DNA of 64,000 bases from Sphingopyxis sp. H073 (lineage in GTDB: Bacteria; Pseudomonadota; Alphaproteobacteria; Sphingomonadales; Sphingomonadaceae), in contig NZ_LNSG01000009.1 of assembly GCF_001468395.1 (NCBI RefSeq), forward strand, positions 124,001-188,000. The letters run 5' to 3'. Shown one piece after another: positions 41,150-50,381 of this stretch. The translations under genes and the position numbers were made by a program. The notes beneath the pieces are model-generated. The model was not told where the DNA came from. It did no database searches and saw only the letters and a list, made by a program, of their open reading frames with translations. How positions within the stretch are numbered: the stretch's first letter is position 1; every line of letters starts with the position of its first letter.

Positions 41150-44100
41150 CTAGAGGCCGATCCGCAGGCTCGCACGGAACGCCCAGCCGATATGGCTCTG
41201 CTGTTCTTCCGCGGATACCTCGCCGGCGACCTGGAAGGCCGAGTTGCCGGCGATCCCGCGGAAGCGGCCGACCCAGCCGCTCGTGCGATCCTCAGGAACC
41301 AGGGTGAAGGGCGTGCCGTCCTTGAACGACGCTGTCGTCGCGCCCAGATTGCCGCTGACGATCTGGCGGCGGCCGCCTTCGAGTTCGAAGCGCGTCCAGC
41401 CGTCATATTGGTCGGTCCCACCGAACTCGAGGCCCACCGCGACGCTGCCCGTGACCGCCAGTTCATCGCTGTCGCGGCTCTCGACCGTCAGGTCGAGCGC
41501 GTCGCCGCCGCCGGTTTCGGTGTAGCCGTCTTCCTTCAGCTTGTAATAATCGACCGCAACGGTCGGGCGCAGCGTCAGACCGCCGACACGCGCGTCCTTG
41601 GCGATCGAGCCCGACGCCGAATAGAGCGTCGCATCCCACTTGCCACGCATCGTCTTGTCGATGTCCTCCGCACCGGCTTCGGCGCGGAAGGAGCGCGTGC
41701 CCTTCATGCTGATCGGCGCACCCGACACGCGGGCGTGCGCGAGCCAGCCGTTCGACTGGAGCCGCCAGTGCAGCGCACCCTCGAACTGGCTCGACTGCAC
41801 TTCGCTGTCGTTGCTGCTGTTGCCGTCCTTGCCGTTCAGGAAGGCAATCGAGCCGCCGAAGTTGCCGATGTCGCTCTTGATCTCGGCGCCGAGCGAGATG
41901 CCCCATCCGCTGACGTCATAGCCTGCGGTCTGGCCGACGCCCTTCGACGTGCCCCACACCGCCTGGTTGACCCAGTAGCGCCATTTGCCCTCGTCCTGGA
42001 ACGGCGCGTTGGGATCCTGGAGATAGCGGGCGAGGGCGCGCGATCCCGAGGTGACGGTTTCGAACACGCCACCTTCGTGCTCGGGCAGCATCTGACCGAG
42101 CTGGTTGCGGAATTGCGCGCCATCGGTGATGCCGAGGAACACATCCTCGATCTTTTGGTCTGCCGTTACCGCATCGATCACGGCATCGAACGCGCTCGCT
42201 TCCGACCGGTTGAGACCGAGTTCGGTGACACTCTTGCGCGAGACGTTGACGATCAGCTGGTTGGCATTCGAGCTCAGCACGCCCTTGTAGAGATAGGGAA
42301 GCAACGTCGACGTCGCGGTCAGGTTGCTCGCGCCGGTCAGCGTACCCGCGGTCAGGACGACGTGATTGCCCTCGGCATTTTCGATGCTCGTCAGCTTGAG
42401 CGCCAGTTTCGACTCCGCGCCGAAGCTCGCGGTCCCCGACACGTTAAGCGCCGTGCCCGTCGCGCCATTGTCGAGCAGCACCGCGACCGTGCCCTTGTTG
42501 GCCACCGCAAGCGACGCAATGCTCGTCGCACCCGAGACGTCGAACATCCCGCCGTCGACCGACACCGAGAGCCCCTGGGCGTTCAGCAGCTTGCCCGAGA
42601 AGACCGACGTGCCAGCGATCGTCAGCGCATCGATGCCGCCGCCAAAGTCGGCGGTGCCGACAAAGGCCGAGCCGCCCGACAAGGCCAGCGTATCATTCCC
42701 GCCGCCGAAGCGGGCGGTGCCGGCATAGGTCGCGTCACCCGACAGCGCGAGGCGATTGTTGCCCGCGCCGAAATGGCTGTTCCCCTTCACCGAGCCGTCG
42801 GCGATGTCGAAAACATCGTTGCCGCTCCCGAACCGTACGTCGCCGACGATCGAAGGCGCCGCGATGCCCGCCGCCACGGCGGTCTGCTTGACGGTGGTTC
42901 CGGCATTGTTCGCCGACAAGTCGATCGCGATATTGCGGTCAGAGGTGGCAAGAGCGCCGGTGGCGCTGATCGTGCCGCTGTTTTCGATCGTCGTCACCGT
43001 GCCCGACAGGTCGACGATGCCGCGCGCGGTGCCGTTGTCGCCGCCTGCCTTTGCGGTGATCGAGCCGCTGTTGCGGATGAGCGGGACGTTGCCGCCCGCC
43101 TCGACGACGATTGCCGTCGTGATCGCGGTCGCAGCGTTGCCGCCCGCCGCCTCGATCTTGCCCGCGTTGCGGATTTCGGGGGTCGAGGTGCCGGCTCCAA
43201 CGCGGATCGCGGTCGCCGATGCGCCGTTCGACTGTGCGCCGACCGTGCCGCCGATGCCGATGCCGCCTGCGATCGTGACGTTGCGGCCCATGCCGCCGAG
43301 CTGGATCGCGGTCGCATCCTTGCCTGCATAGAGCCCGTTGCCGACGACGCCGCCGTCGATGATCAGGCCGAGCCCGGTGCCCGTTCCGGGAACCGCACCG
43401 ATCGCGATATCCTGTGTGGCGGAGCCGATGCGCAGGGCGGGCGCCGAACCGAAGGAACGGATCGAACCCGACCCTTCCTTGTCGTCTTCGATGCCGTCCT
43501 TGTCCTCATCCTTGTCCTCGGGCTTGGTGTCCTTCGGGGGAACGGCGACGACGATGCCACCCGTGACATTGCCCTCGATCGATAGCGCCGGGCCGCCGAT
43601 CAGCAGATCGTCGGCGTCGAGCTTCGACGGATCGGCGGGCGGGGTGGTGAGGCGATAGCCGGTCGCGGTCAGCGTGCCCTGAACGACCAGCGAGCCGGTA
43701 ACATTGCCCGCCAGCCGCGCGGCCGTGGCATTCTGCCCAGTCGCGGTGATCGTACCGGCGAGGCGAACGTTGCCGGTGACATCTTGCAGGCCGACGCCAA
43801 GCGCATTGTCGCCGAGCACCGAGATCGCGCCGTCATTGGTGAAATTGCCCGTCAGCGGACCGCCGAGGCGAACGCCCGCCGAGTTATTACCTTCGATCGT
43901 GATCGTACCCGAATTGAGGATGTTACCGGCAAAGGCGCCGCCGGTCGCGATACCGGTGCGGCCGCTGCCGATTGCGAAGGGACCGTCGAGGTCGCCGTCA
44001 TTGTCGATGTCGGTCGGCGCATAGGGTTCGTCGATGATGATCTTGCCGGTGGAGCTGTTGGTGATCCCGCCCGTCGTGCCGGCATTGGCGAAGATGCCGG

Positions 44101-44353
44101 TCGCGCCATTGGCGTTGCCGATCTCGATCGTGCCGTCGTTGACGACCTTGTGGTTGCTGTCGACCGTTACCGCAGTGCCGCTCGTGGGCTTGATCGAGCC
44201 GGTCGAGCTGATCTTGATATCGTCCGGTGCGCCCGACTTGATCGTCGAGGTGCGCACCGGGGCGGTGGTGGCGGTGGTGATGCTGGTTTCGGCAAAGGCG
44301 GGAACCGAAACGATCGCGGCCAGACAGGTGGTGGCCAGCAAGGTGTTGCGCAT
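41150..44353 (-). CDS. Autotransporter with Asp-rich and RTX-like passenger repeats
   Basis: A 1067-residue type V secretion protein. The signal peptide is residues 1-21 (cleavage after AFA). The passenger (about 22-800) is rich in short Gly/Asn/Ser/Thr strands of a beta helix (NSGTITIEGNNSAGVRLGG-type repeats). Two Asp-rich calcium-like loops appear: DIDNDGDLDG (115-124) and DKDEDKDGIEDDKEG (280-294). Four repeats of about 21 residues follow at 508-588, patterned FGxGNDxLxLSG. The C-terminal autotransporter barrel (about 800-1067) ends in RASLRIGL. Export is through the outer membrane; it may be an adhesin. AGAGGAC precedes the ATG at 44353. It is divergent from the 2OG oxygenase gene. Confidence 0.87.
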   Translation of the reverse strand: MRNTLLATTCLAAIVSVPAFAETSITTATTAPVRTSTIKSGAPDDIKISSTGSIKPTSGTAVTVDSNHKVVNDGTIEIGNANGATGIFANAGTTGGITNSSTGKIIIDEPYAPTDIDNDGDLDGPFAIGSGRTGIATGGAFAGNILNSGTITIEGNNSAGVRLGGPLTGNFTNDGAISVLGDNALGVGLQDVTGNVRLAGTITATGQNATAARLAGNVTGSLVVQGTLTATGYRLTTPPADPSKLDADDLLIGGPALSIEGNVTGGIVVAVPPKDTKPEDKDEDKDGIEDDKEGSGSIRSFGSAPALRIGSATQDIAIGAVPGTGTGLGLIIDGGVVGNGLYAGKDATAIQLGGMGRNVTIAGGIGIGGTVGAQSNGASATAIRVGAGTSTPEIRNAGKIEAAGGNAATAITTAIVVEAGGNVPLIRNSGSITAKAGGDNGTARGIVDLSGTVTTIENSGTISATGALATSDRNIAIDLSANNAGTTVKQTAVAAGIAAPSIVGDVRFGSGNDVFDIADGSVKGNSHFGAGNNRLALSGDATYAGTARFGGGNDTLALSGGSAFVGTADFGGGIDALTIAGTSVFSGKLLNAQGLSVSVDGGMFDVSGATSIASLAVANKGTVAVLLDNGATGTALNVSGTASFGAESKLALKLTSIENAEGNHVVLTAGTLTGASNLTATSTLLPYLYKGVLSSNANQLIVNVSRKSVTELGLNRSEASAFDAVIDAVTADQKIEDVFLGITDGAQFRNQLGQMLPEHEGGVFETVTSGSRALARYLQDPNAPFQDEGKWRYWVNQAVWGTSKGVGQTAGYDVSGWGISLGAEIKSDIGNFGGSIAFLNGKDGNSSNDSEVQSSQFEGALHWRLQSNGWLAHARVSGAPISMKGTRSFRAEAGAEDIDKTMRGKWDATLYSASGSIAKDARVGGLTLRPTVAVDYYKLKEDGYTETGGGDALDLTVESRDSDELAVTGSVAVGLEFGGTDQYDGWTRFELEGGRRQIVSGNLGATTASFKDGTPFTLVPEDRTSGWVGRFRGIAGNSAFQVAGEVSAEEQQSHIGWAFRASLRIGL

Positions 44354-44527
44354 GAATGTCCTCTTGTGGTCTGAGCCGGACGGACGCCCGGAACTGTCCA
44401 CAAGACGGAACCCCCGTTCGACAGCCTTGGAAAAAAGTCAGGCCGCCCTTTTGACCGCAAGAAATGGAACGCCGGGGAGGCGGACGGAAGCTAAGCGGGG
44501 TCCGCTCTCCGATCGAAGGACGACCAA

Positions 44528-45244
44528 ATGATCTTGCCGGACCTTAAAACCCGCATTGCCGACCTCGACACCGCAAACATCGCGCGCAATCTGGGCGACA
44601 AGGGCTGGGCCGTCGTTCCGCGCCTGCTGGACGACGCGCAGTGCGAGGCCTTGAAAGCGGACTATGGCAGCGACGGCCTGTACCGCAGCACCGTCCATAT
44701 GCAGCGTCATGGTTTCGGCCGCGGCGAATATCGCTACTTCCGCTACCCGCTCCCCGCTCCGGTAGCGACGCTGCGCAGCGCCTTCTATCCGCTCCTTGCC
44801 GGGATCGCCAACGACTGGTGGGAGGCGATGGGCCGGACAACGCTCTTTCCCGCCGATCACGACAGCTTTCTCGCGCAATGCGCGCTCGGGGGCCAATCGC
44901 GGCCGACCCCGCTGATCCTGCGCTATGGCGCCGGCGACCATAATTGCCTGCATCAGGATCTGTACGGCGCGCTGCACTTCCCCTTCCAGGTCGCGATCCT
45001 CCTCTCGCGGCCGGGCGAGGATTTCAGCGGCGGCGAGTTCGTGATGACCGAACAGCGCCCGCGGATGCAGTCGCGTCCGCACGTCGTGCCGCTGCGGCAG
45101 GGTGATGCCGTCATCTTCGCGGTCGACGAAGCGCTGCGGCAGGGCACGCGTGGCACCTACCGCGTCAAGCTGCGCCATGGCGTCAGCGAAATCCGCAGCG
45201 GCGAACGCTTCACCCTGGGCGTCATCTTTCACGATGCGATGTAG
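44528..45244 (+). CDS. 2OG-Fe(II) oxygenase
   Basis: A 238-residue dioxygenase. The iron triad is visible as H-x-D in CLHQDLYG and a distal His in KLRHGVSEI; the 2-oxoglutarate Arg is probably in SGERFTLGVIF. The core (YGAGDHNCLHQDLYGALHFPFQVAILLSRPGEDFSGGEFVMTE) is typical of the prolyl-hydroxylase-like family often annotated simply as 2OG-Fe(II) oxygenase. The substrate is unknown. It ends five bases before the 3' end of the convergent tRNA-Ser gene. Confidence 0.85.
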   Translation: MILPDLKTRIADLDTANIARNLGDKGWAVVPRLLDDAQCEALKADYGSDGLYRSTVHMQRHGFGRGEYRYFRYPLPAPVATLRSAFYPLLAGIANDWWEAMGRTTLFPADHDSFLAQCALGGQSRPTPLILRYGAGDHNCLHQDLYGALHFPFQVAILLSRPGEDFSGGEFVMTEQRPRMQSRPHVVPLRQGDAVIFAVDEALRQGTRGTYRVKLRHGVSEIRSGERFTLGVIFHDAM

Positions 45245-45248
45245 TAAA

Positions 45249-45338
45249 TGGCGGACAGGGTGGGATTCGAACCCACGGTAACGTTGCCGCTACGGCGGTT
45301 TTCAAGACCGCTGCCTTAAACCACTCGGCCACCTGTCC
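45249..45338 (-). tRNA. tRNA-Ser (anticodon UGA)
   Basis: On the minus strand: acceptor GGACAGG/CCTGTCC, anticodon stem GCGGT/ACCGC closing CTTGAAA (anticodon UGA), a long variable arm, T arm GTGGG-TTCGAAT-CCCAC, discriminator G and encoded CCA (45251-45249). It is a standard class II serine tRNA. Confidence 0.97.
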
Positions 45339-45480
45339 GCACGGCGCCGCCATAGCGTCCGCAAGCTTTGCGGCAAGCAAAACATGGCGGCACGGCCCGC
45401 CGCGCATATGACTCGGTCTGTCGCTCTACCAGGGGAGGATGGGGTGGCCAAGCCGCGTGCATCTGTGACAGAGGCACCCT

Positions 45481-46557
45481 ATGGGGTGGGACATGACCGA
45501 CGCTGGACGTTTCAGAATCAAGCAGATTTTCCGACTTTCGGGCGTGATCGCCTCGGCGTGGGCGATGGCGGCCTCGGCGCCCGTGTACGCCCAGAGCGCC
45601 GACGCCGGCTTCGACGCCTATGTCCAGTCGCTTTGGCCGAAAGCGCAGGCGCGCGGCGTCTCGCGGGCGACCTTCGACCGCGTAACGGCGGGGCTGCGCT
45701 ATAACGCACGTGTCGTCGCGCTCGACCGTGACAATCTCGGGGCGCCGCCGAGCCCCGACACACCGATCCCCAATTTCGCGCCCTACAAGGCGAAGCACGT
45801 CGATGCCTCGCGGATCAATGGCGGGCGCCGCGTCCACGACCGGCTGCTGCCGCTGCTGTCGCGGATCGAGCAGCGCACAGGGGTGCCGACGAGCATCATG
45901 ATCGCCATCTACGGCCACGAAACCGCTTATGGCGCGGTCACGGGCAATTTCGACCTTCCCGAAGCGCTGGCGACGCTGGCCTACGAGGGGCGCCGCCGCA
46001 GCCTGTTCGAGCCCGAATTCCTCGCGACGCTGGAGATGGTCCAGAAGGGTGTACCGCGCGATGTGCTCAAGGGAAGTTGGGCCGGAGCCTTCGGCTATCC
46101 GCAATTTCTGCCCTCGGTCTATCTCCAGGTCGCCGAAGACGGCGACGGAGACGGCGTCGCGCGCATCTGGTCGAGCGAAGCCGATGCGATCGAATCGATC
46201 GGCGCCTATCTGCGCCGCGCCGGCTGGCGCGCCGGCCAGCCGTGGGGCGTCGCGGTTCGCGTGCCCGACGGCTATAATCGCGCGGCGATGGCCAGCCGGC
46301 TCCAGCCGACGCGCTGTTCGCGCGTGTTCGCGCGCTACAGCCGCTGGCGTTCGATGGCCGAATGGCGCGCCGACGGTTTCCAGACGCTCGATGGGCGCTG
46401 GCCCGACGGGCAGGTGCAGGCGACCCTGCTGGAACCCGATGGTCCAGGAAAAACCGCCTATTTGCTGACTGGCAACTATCGTGCGATATTGGACTATAAT
46501 TGTTCCAACTTTTACGCGCTTTCGGTGGGGTTGCTGGCAGATGAAATCGATCGGTAG
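45481..46557 (+). CDS. Lytic murein transglycosylase, MltB family
   Basis: A 358-residue exported murein hydrolase. The signal peptide is about residues 1-38 (ending AAS/APVYA). The SLT_2 domain shows the catalytic Glu in IAIYGHETAYGAVTGNFDLPEALATLAYE, then GSWAGAFGYPQFLPSVYLQVAEDGDGDGVARIW, ending with SNFYALSVGLLADEI. It cleaves glycan strands to anhydro-muropeptides. ATGs at 45481 and 45493 are both possible starts. It lacks the lipobox of E. coli MltB, so it is periplasmic. Its end overlaps rlpA by 17 bases. Confidence 0.9.
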   Translation: MGWDMTDAGRFRIKQIFRLSGVIASAWAMAASAPVYAQSADAGFDAYVQSLWPKAQARGVSRATFDRVTAGLRYNARVVALDRDNLGAPPSPDTPIPNFAPYKAKHVDASRINGGRRVHDRLLPLLSRIEQRTGVPTSIMIAIYGHETAYGAVTGNFDLPEALATLAYEGRRRSLFEPEFLATLEMVQKGVPRDVLKGSWAGAFGYPQFLPSVYLQVAEDGDGDGVARIWSSEADAIESIGAYLRRAGWRAGQPWGVAVRVPDGYNRAAMASRLQPTRCSRVFARYSRWRSMAEWRADGFQTLDGRWPDGQVQATLLEPDGPGKTAYLLTGNYRAILDYNCSNFYALSVGLLADEIDR

Positions 46558-47518
46558 GGGCGGGGTGCTGATGGCCGGGGCGGCGTTGCTGCTTGGTGGT
46601 TGCGGTAGTTTCGATGGCACGCGCGACGGCGAGCCCGTCGCAGCACGACCGACGCCGGCCCCTGCGGCCGAGCTTGTCGCCGATACGCCGGTCAAGATCG
46701 GCGATCCCTATACGATCGGTGGCACGACTTACACGCCCGCTGATATCCCCGACTATGACGACGTGGGCTATGCGAGCTGGTACGGCGAAGAACTTGGCGG
46801 CCGGCCGACGGCGAACGGCGAGACCTTCAACCCCGACGCAATCAGCGCCGCGCACAAGACGTTGCCGCTGCCAAGCTATGTCGAGGTGACCGCGCTTGAT
46901 ACCGGACGCACGATCCTGGTCCGGGTCAACGACCGTGGGCCGATGGCGAACGACAGGCTGATCGACCTGTCGCGCGGTGCCGCGGCGCAGCTTGGCATCA
47001 GCGAAGGGGTCGCCGCAGTGCGCGTCCGCCGCACGAACCCGCCGCAGGCCGAACGCGCGCAACTGCGCGCCGGACGCGCGGTTCCCGAACGCATCGCAAC
47101 CCCCGACTCATTGCTCGAAATCCTTCGCAACAAATTGAAAACGCTTCCTGTTCCGGGTGGGCAGCCAGCGGCGCCGGTCGCATCGGGAACGCAAAAGCCC
47201 GGCGATGACAGGCTCGAAGTGAAGACGCCCGCCGCGCCCTCAAAGCCCGCGCCGGTCGCCAAGCCGGCACCCATGAAACCCGCGTCGCCAGCGAAGCCCG
47301 CACCCGCAATTGGAAGCTATTTTGTGCAGGTAGGCGCGTTCAGCAGTGAGGAACGCGCCAGTGCGGCGGCGAAGTCCGTCGGCGGCTCGGTCGTGAAGGC
47401 GGGCAATCTCTGGCGCGTCCGCGCCGGCCCCTTCGCCAGCGACGCCGAGGCGCGCGCGGCGCTCGGAAGGGTGAAGGGGAAGGGATTCCGCGACGCTGTC
47501 GTGGTTCGCGACCGCTGA
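46541..47518 (+). CDS. rlpA: Septal ring lytic transglycosylase RlpA-type lipoprotein with SPOR domain
   Basis: A 325-residue lipoprotein. The N terminus MKSIGRGGVLMAGAALLLGGC gives a lipobox LGGC. The double-psi beta-barrel RlpA domain is clear (ASWYGEELGGRPTANGETFNPDAISAAHKTLPLPSYVEVTALDTGRTILVRVNDRGP). A Pro/Ala/Lys-rich linker leads to a C-terminal SPOR domain (YFVQVGAFSSEERASAAAKS to VRAGPFASDAEA) that binds denuded septal glycan. Its role is in daughter-cell separation. The start at 46541 is the Met that directly precedes the signal peptide; the frame is open further upstream inside the mltB-like gene. Confidence 0.93.
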   Translation: MKSIGRGGVLMAGAALLLGGCGSFDGTRDGEPVAARPTPAPAAELVADTPVKIGDPYTIGGTTYTPADIPDYDDVGYASWYGEELGGRPTANGETFNPDAISAAHKTLPLPSYVEVTALDTGRTILVRVNDRGPMANDRLIDLSRGAAAQLGISEGVAAVRVRRTNPPQAERAQLRAGRAVPERIATPDSLLEILRNKLKTLPVPGGQPAAPVASGTQKPGDDRLEVKTPAAPSKPAPVAKPAPMKPASPAKPAPAIGSYFVQVGAFSSEERASAAAKSVGGSVVKAGNLWRVRAGPFASDAEARAALGRVKGKGFRDAVVVRDR

Positions 47519-47525
47519 CACCGCC

Positions 47526-48749
47526 ATGGAAAGAGCGTCGTCGATCCTGAAAGCTGGCACGGTAACGCTTGTGATGCTCGTGCTTTCGGCATCTCTGCCG
47601 ATCGCCGCCGCGGACGCGGCGCCGGGCACGAAGGACCCGGTCACCCGCCCGATCTATGTCACCCAAGCGCCGATCGTATTGCTGAAGGACATGCATTCGG
47701 GCGCGATCCTCTTTTCGCGCGGCGCCGACAAGCGTTTCGCCCCTGCTTCGATGGCGAAGGTGATGACCGCCTATGTCGTGCTGGACCTGATCAAGAAGGG
47801 CGAATTATCGCGCGAAAAGCTGTTCACCGTCAGCGAAGCGACATGGAAGAAATGGAACGGCAGCACGGGCGGGTCGACGATGTTCCTGCGATCGGGTGAA
47901 AAAGTGTCGGTCGACGACTTGCTGAAGGGATTGATTACTGTTTCGGGCAATGACGCCGCCGCCGTGCTGGCAGTCGGAATTGACGGTAGTGAAGAAGCTT
48001 TCGTCAAAAGAATGAATGATATGGCGAGCAAAATTGGGATGAAATCGAGTCGATTCGGTACGCCAAATGGCTGGCCCGATGGCGGCGTGACCCAAGTCAG
48101 CGCCGACGATCTCGTCACCCTGGCCGATCGCCTGATCCGCGAGCATCCCGACGGATACGCCCGCTATTTTTCGATTCCCAGGCTGCAGCACGGCAAGTCG
48201 CCCGCCGGCAAGCCGATCGTCCAGCCGAACCGCAACCCGATTCTCGGCCGTTTCGCGGGCGCCGATGGATTGAAGACGGGTCACACGGCAGAGGCGGGCT
48301 ATTGCTTCCTGGGCTCGGCAAAGCGCGGTGGGCGCCGCTTGATCATGGTCGTTGCGGGTATGGAAAGCGAAAAGGCACGACGCGACGAGGCCGAGCGGCT
48401 GATGACCTGGGGGTTCGAACAGTGGGAGGGGCGCAAGATCGTCTCTGCCGGGGCCAAGGTGGGCGATGTCGAGGTCGGCAAGGGGAGGGCTCCGATGGTC
48501 GAGGCGGAACCTGGCGCGGCAGTCCAGATAACGGTTCCCAAGGGCTATTCCGGCGGCTACCGCGCCGTCATGCGCAGCCGTGCCCCGCTGCCCGCGCCCG
48601 TCGCTCGCGGGATGCCCGTCGCCGACCTGATCGTGACACCCGACGGCTTGCCGCCTCAAACCACGCCGCTGATTGCAGCAGCCGACGTCGGGCGTGGCGG
48701 CTGGCTCGCCCGGTTGCGGACAGGTTTCTACCGGTTGACCGGCTGGTGA
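47526..48749 (+). CDS. D-alanyl-D-alanine carboxypeptidase (PBP5/6 type)
   Basis: A 407-residue class C-low PBP. Signal peptide about 1-31. Catalytic motifs are S75-M-A-K78, S140-G-N142 and K250-T-G252, in the spacing of the DacA/DacC/DacF family. The C-terminal beta domain (from about residue 290) ends with a terminal amphipathic helix (GGWLARLRTGFYRLTGW) that anchors such enzymes to the inner membrane. It trims the terminal D-Ala from pentapeptides. It starts seven bases after rlpA and its stop overlaps the tmk GTG start (GTGA). Confidence 0.93.
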   Translation: MERASSILKAGTVTLVMLVLSASLPIAAADAAPGTKDPVTRPIYVTQAPIVLLKDMHSGAILFSRGADKRFAPASMAKVMTAYVVLDLIKKGELSREKLFTVSEATWKKWNGSTGGSTMFLRSGEKVSVDDLLKGLITVSGNDAAAVLAVGIDGSEEAFVKRMNDMASKIGMKSSRFGTPNGWPDGGVTQVSADDLVTLADRLIREHPDGYARYFSIPRLQHGKSPAGKPIVQPNRNPILGRFAGADGLKTGHTAEAGYCFLGSAKRGGRRLIMVVAGMESEKARRDEAERLMTWGFEQWEGRKIVSAGAKVGDVEVGKGRAPMVEAEPGAAVQITVPKGYSGGYRAVMRSRAPLPAPVARGMPVADLIVTPDGLPPQTTPLIAAADVGRGGWLARLRTGFYRLTGW

Positions 48750-49372
48750 GCGGGCGGTTCATCACGCTCGAGGGCGGGGAAGGGGTCGGCAAGTCTACCC
48801 AGATTCGTGCTCTCGCTGCCGCGCTTGCGGAGCGCGGGATCGAGGTCGTCGCGACACGCGAACCGGGCGGTAGCGCGGGCGCCGAGGCGGTCCGGACGCT
48901 GCTGATGGAAGGGAATGACGACCGTTGGGATGCGCGGAGCGAGGCCTTGCTCTTTGCCGCCGCGCGCGCCGACCATGTCGCCCGCGCCATCCGCCCCGCG
49001 CTCGACCGCGGCGCGTGGGTCTTGTGCGATCGCTTCATCGATTCGTCGCGCGCCTATCAGGGCGGCGGCGGCGGCATCACCGACGCCGACATATTGGCGC
49101 TCCATGCTTTTGGCTCGCTCGGGCTGATGCCCGACCGCACTTTTCTCCTCACGGTCGGCGCCGACGAAGCGGCACGGCGGCTTGCGGTCCGCGACGCCGG
49201 CAGTGCCGATCGCATGGGCAGCAAACCCGCCGACTATCAGATGCGCCTTAACGCGCGCTTCCTCGAAATGGCGGCGGCCGAACCCGCGCGCTGGCGGGTG
49301 GTCGGCGCCGACGCGCCCGCCGACGCGGTGACTGCCGCGATCCTCGCCGAACTCACCGAATGGCTGCCATGA
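48746..49372 (+). CDS. tmk: Thymidylate kinase
   Basis: A 208-residue dTMP kinase. It has the P loop FITLEGGEGVGKSTQ, the DR[YF] motif in CDRFIDSSRAYQGGGGGI, and the lid region RRLAVRDAGSADRMGSK with basic residues. The start is GTG at 48746, overlapping the carboxypeptidase stop. The frame is open far upstream, but only this start gives the canonical SGRFITLEG N terminus. The next gene, holB, overlaps its stop, as is common in bacteria. Confidence 0.95.
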   Translation: MSGRFITLEGGEGVGKSTQIRALAAALAERGIEVVATREPGGSAGAEAVRTLLMEGNDDRWDARSEALLFAAARADHVARAIRPALDRGAWVLCDRFIDSSRAYQGGGGGITDADILALHAFGSLGLMPDRTFLLTVGADEAARRLAVRDAGSADRMGSKPADYQMRLNARFLEMAAAEPARWRVVGADAPADAVTAAILAELTEWLP

Positions 49373-50343
49373 TCGGCCATGCGGATGCGGAAGCCGCCTT
49401 TCTGGAGGCATGGCAGGCCGATCGGCTGCACCACGCCTGGCTGCTCGCAGGGCCGCAGGGCATGGGGAAGGGCAGTTTCGCCACGCGTGTCGCGCGGTTC
49501 CTCGTCACTCATGGACGCAGCGGCGATGCCGCGACGCTCGACGATCCCGGCGACGGCGCAGCGAGCCGGTTGGTCGATGCGGGCAACCATCCCGAGATCA
49601 TCCATCTGACGCGCCAGCCCAAGGACAAGGGCAAGGAACTCGCGCGGAACATCACGATCGACCAGGTGCGCGGGATGATCCGGCGCCTGCACCTCTCGCT
49701 CTCGCTCGGCGAATGGCGTGTGGTCATCATCGACGCGGTCGACGATCTCGAAACCGACGGCGCCAATGCGTTGCTCAAGACGCTTGAGGAGCCGCCCGCG
49801 CGAACCTTGTTCATGCTCGTCAGCCATTCGCCCGGGCGCTTGCTGCCCACGATCCGATCGCGGTGCAGAATCCTGCGTTTTCAACCCGTTGATCGTGACG
49901 TCATGACATCGTGGCTGCACGACCTGCGCCCGATGCTGGACATGCCCGAGGTGCGCGCGATCGTCACAGCGTCGGGCGGTGTTCCCGGCAAGGCGCTGGT
50001 GCTGATCGACAGCGATGTCGCAGCGATGGAGAAGAAATTGCTCGCGATCGCGACCACCGGCGACCCCGGCAACCGCCTCCGCGACGCGCTCGCGCGGGAA
50101 GTCGGTGGATCGAGCAACCGCGAACGGCTCGAACTGGTGATCGACATCGTTCCCGGCCTGCTTTCGCGGATCGCCCGCGAGCGTCCGATTGCCGACATCG
50201 CACCGGTCCTCGCGCAGTGGGACAGGGTACAGCGCACGGTGCGCGATGCGATCCGCGGCTCCTATGACGGATCGATGGTCGGCTTCGAAATCGGCAACTG
50301 CCTCGCCGAACTCGCGCCCCGCGAAACGCAGGCCGCGCGCTGA
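49369..50343 (+). CDS. holB: DNA polymerase III delta prime subunit
   Basis: A 324-residue clamp-loader subunit. The AAA+ domain shows HHAWLLAGPQGMGKGSFATRVARFL (P loop), VVIIDAVDDLETDGANALLKTLEEPPARTLFMLVSH (Walker B and SRC-type region follow in LPTIRSRCRILRF). The zinc-finger Cys cluster of E. coli HolB is absent. It loads the beta clamp together with DnaX and HolA. ATG at 49369 overlaps the tmk stop (ATGA); ATG at 49360 is in frame and also possible. Confidence 0.92.
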   Translation: MIGHADAEAAFLEAWQADRLHHAWLLAGPQGMGKGSFATRVARFLVTHGRSGDAATLDDPGDGAASRLVDAGNHPEIIHLTRQPKDKGKELARNITIDQVRGMIRRLHLSLSLGEWRVVIIDAVDDLETDGANALLKTLEEPPARTLFMLVSHSPGRLLPTIRSRCRILRFQPVDRDVMTSWLHDLRPMLDMPEVRAIVTASGGVPGKALVLIDSDVAAMEKKLLAIATTGDPGNRLRDALAREVGGSSNRERLELVIDIVPGLLSRIARERPIADIAPVLAQWDRVQRTVRDAIRGSYDGSMVGFEIGNCLAELAPRETQAAR

Positions 50344-50381
50344 CGCTTCCCCTCGCGCGCGGCACCCGCTAAGGCGCGCGC

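Noticed and set aside
40826..43585. 919-residue plus-strand open frame inside the autotransporter
   Set aside because: Composition is that of an antisense shadow (Arg/Ala/Asp-rich), and the minus strand encodes a complete, motif-bearing autotransporter.
47340..48659. Several minus-strand frames of 100-280 residues opposite rlpA and the carboxypeptidase
   Set aside because: All lie opposite genes with catalytic motifs in the plus strand and show no family features.
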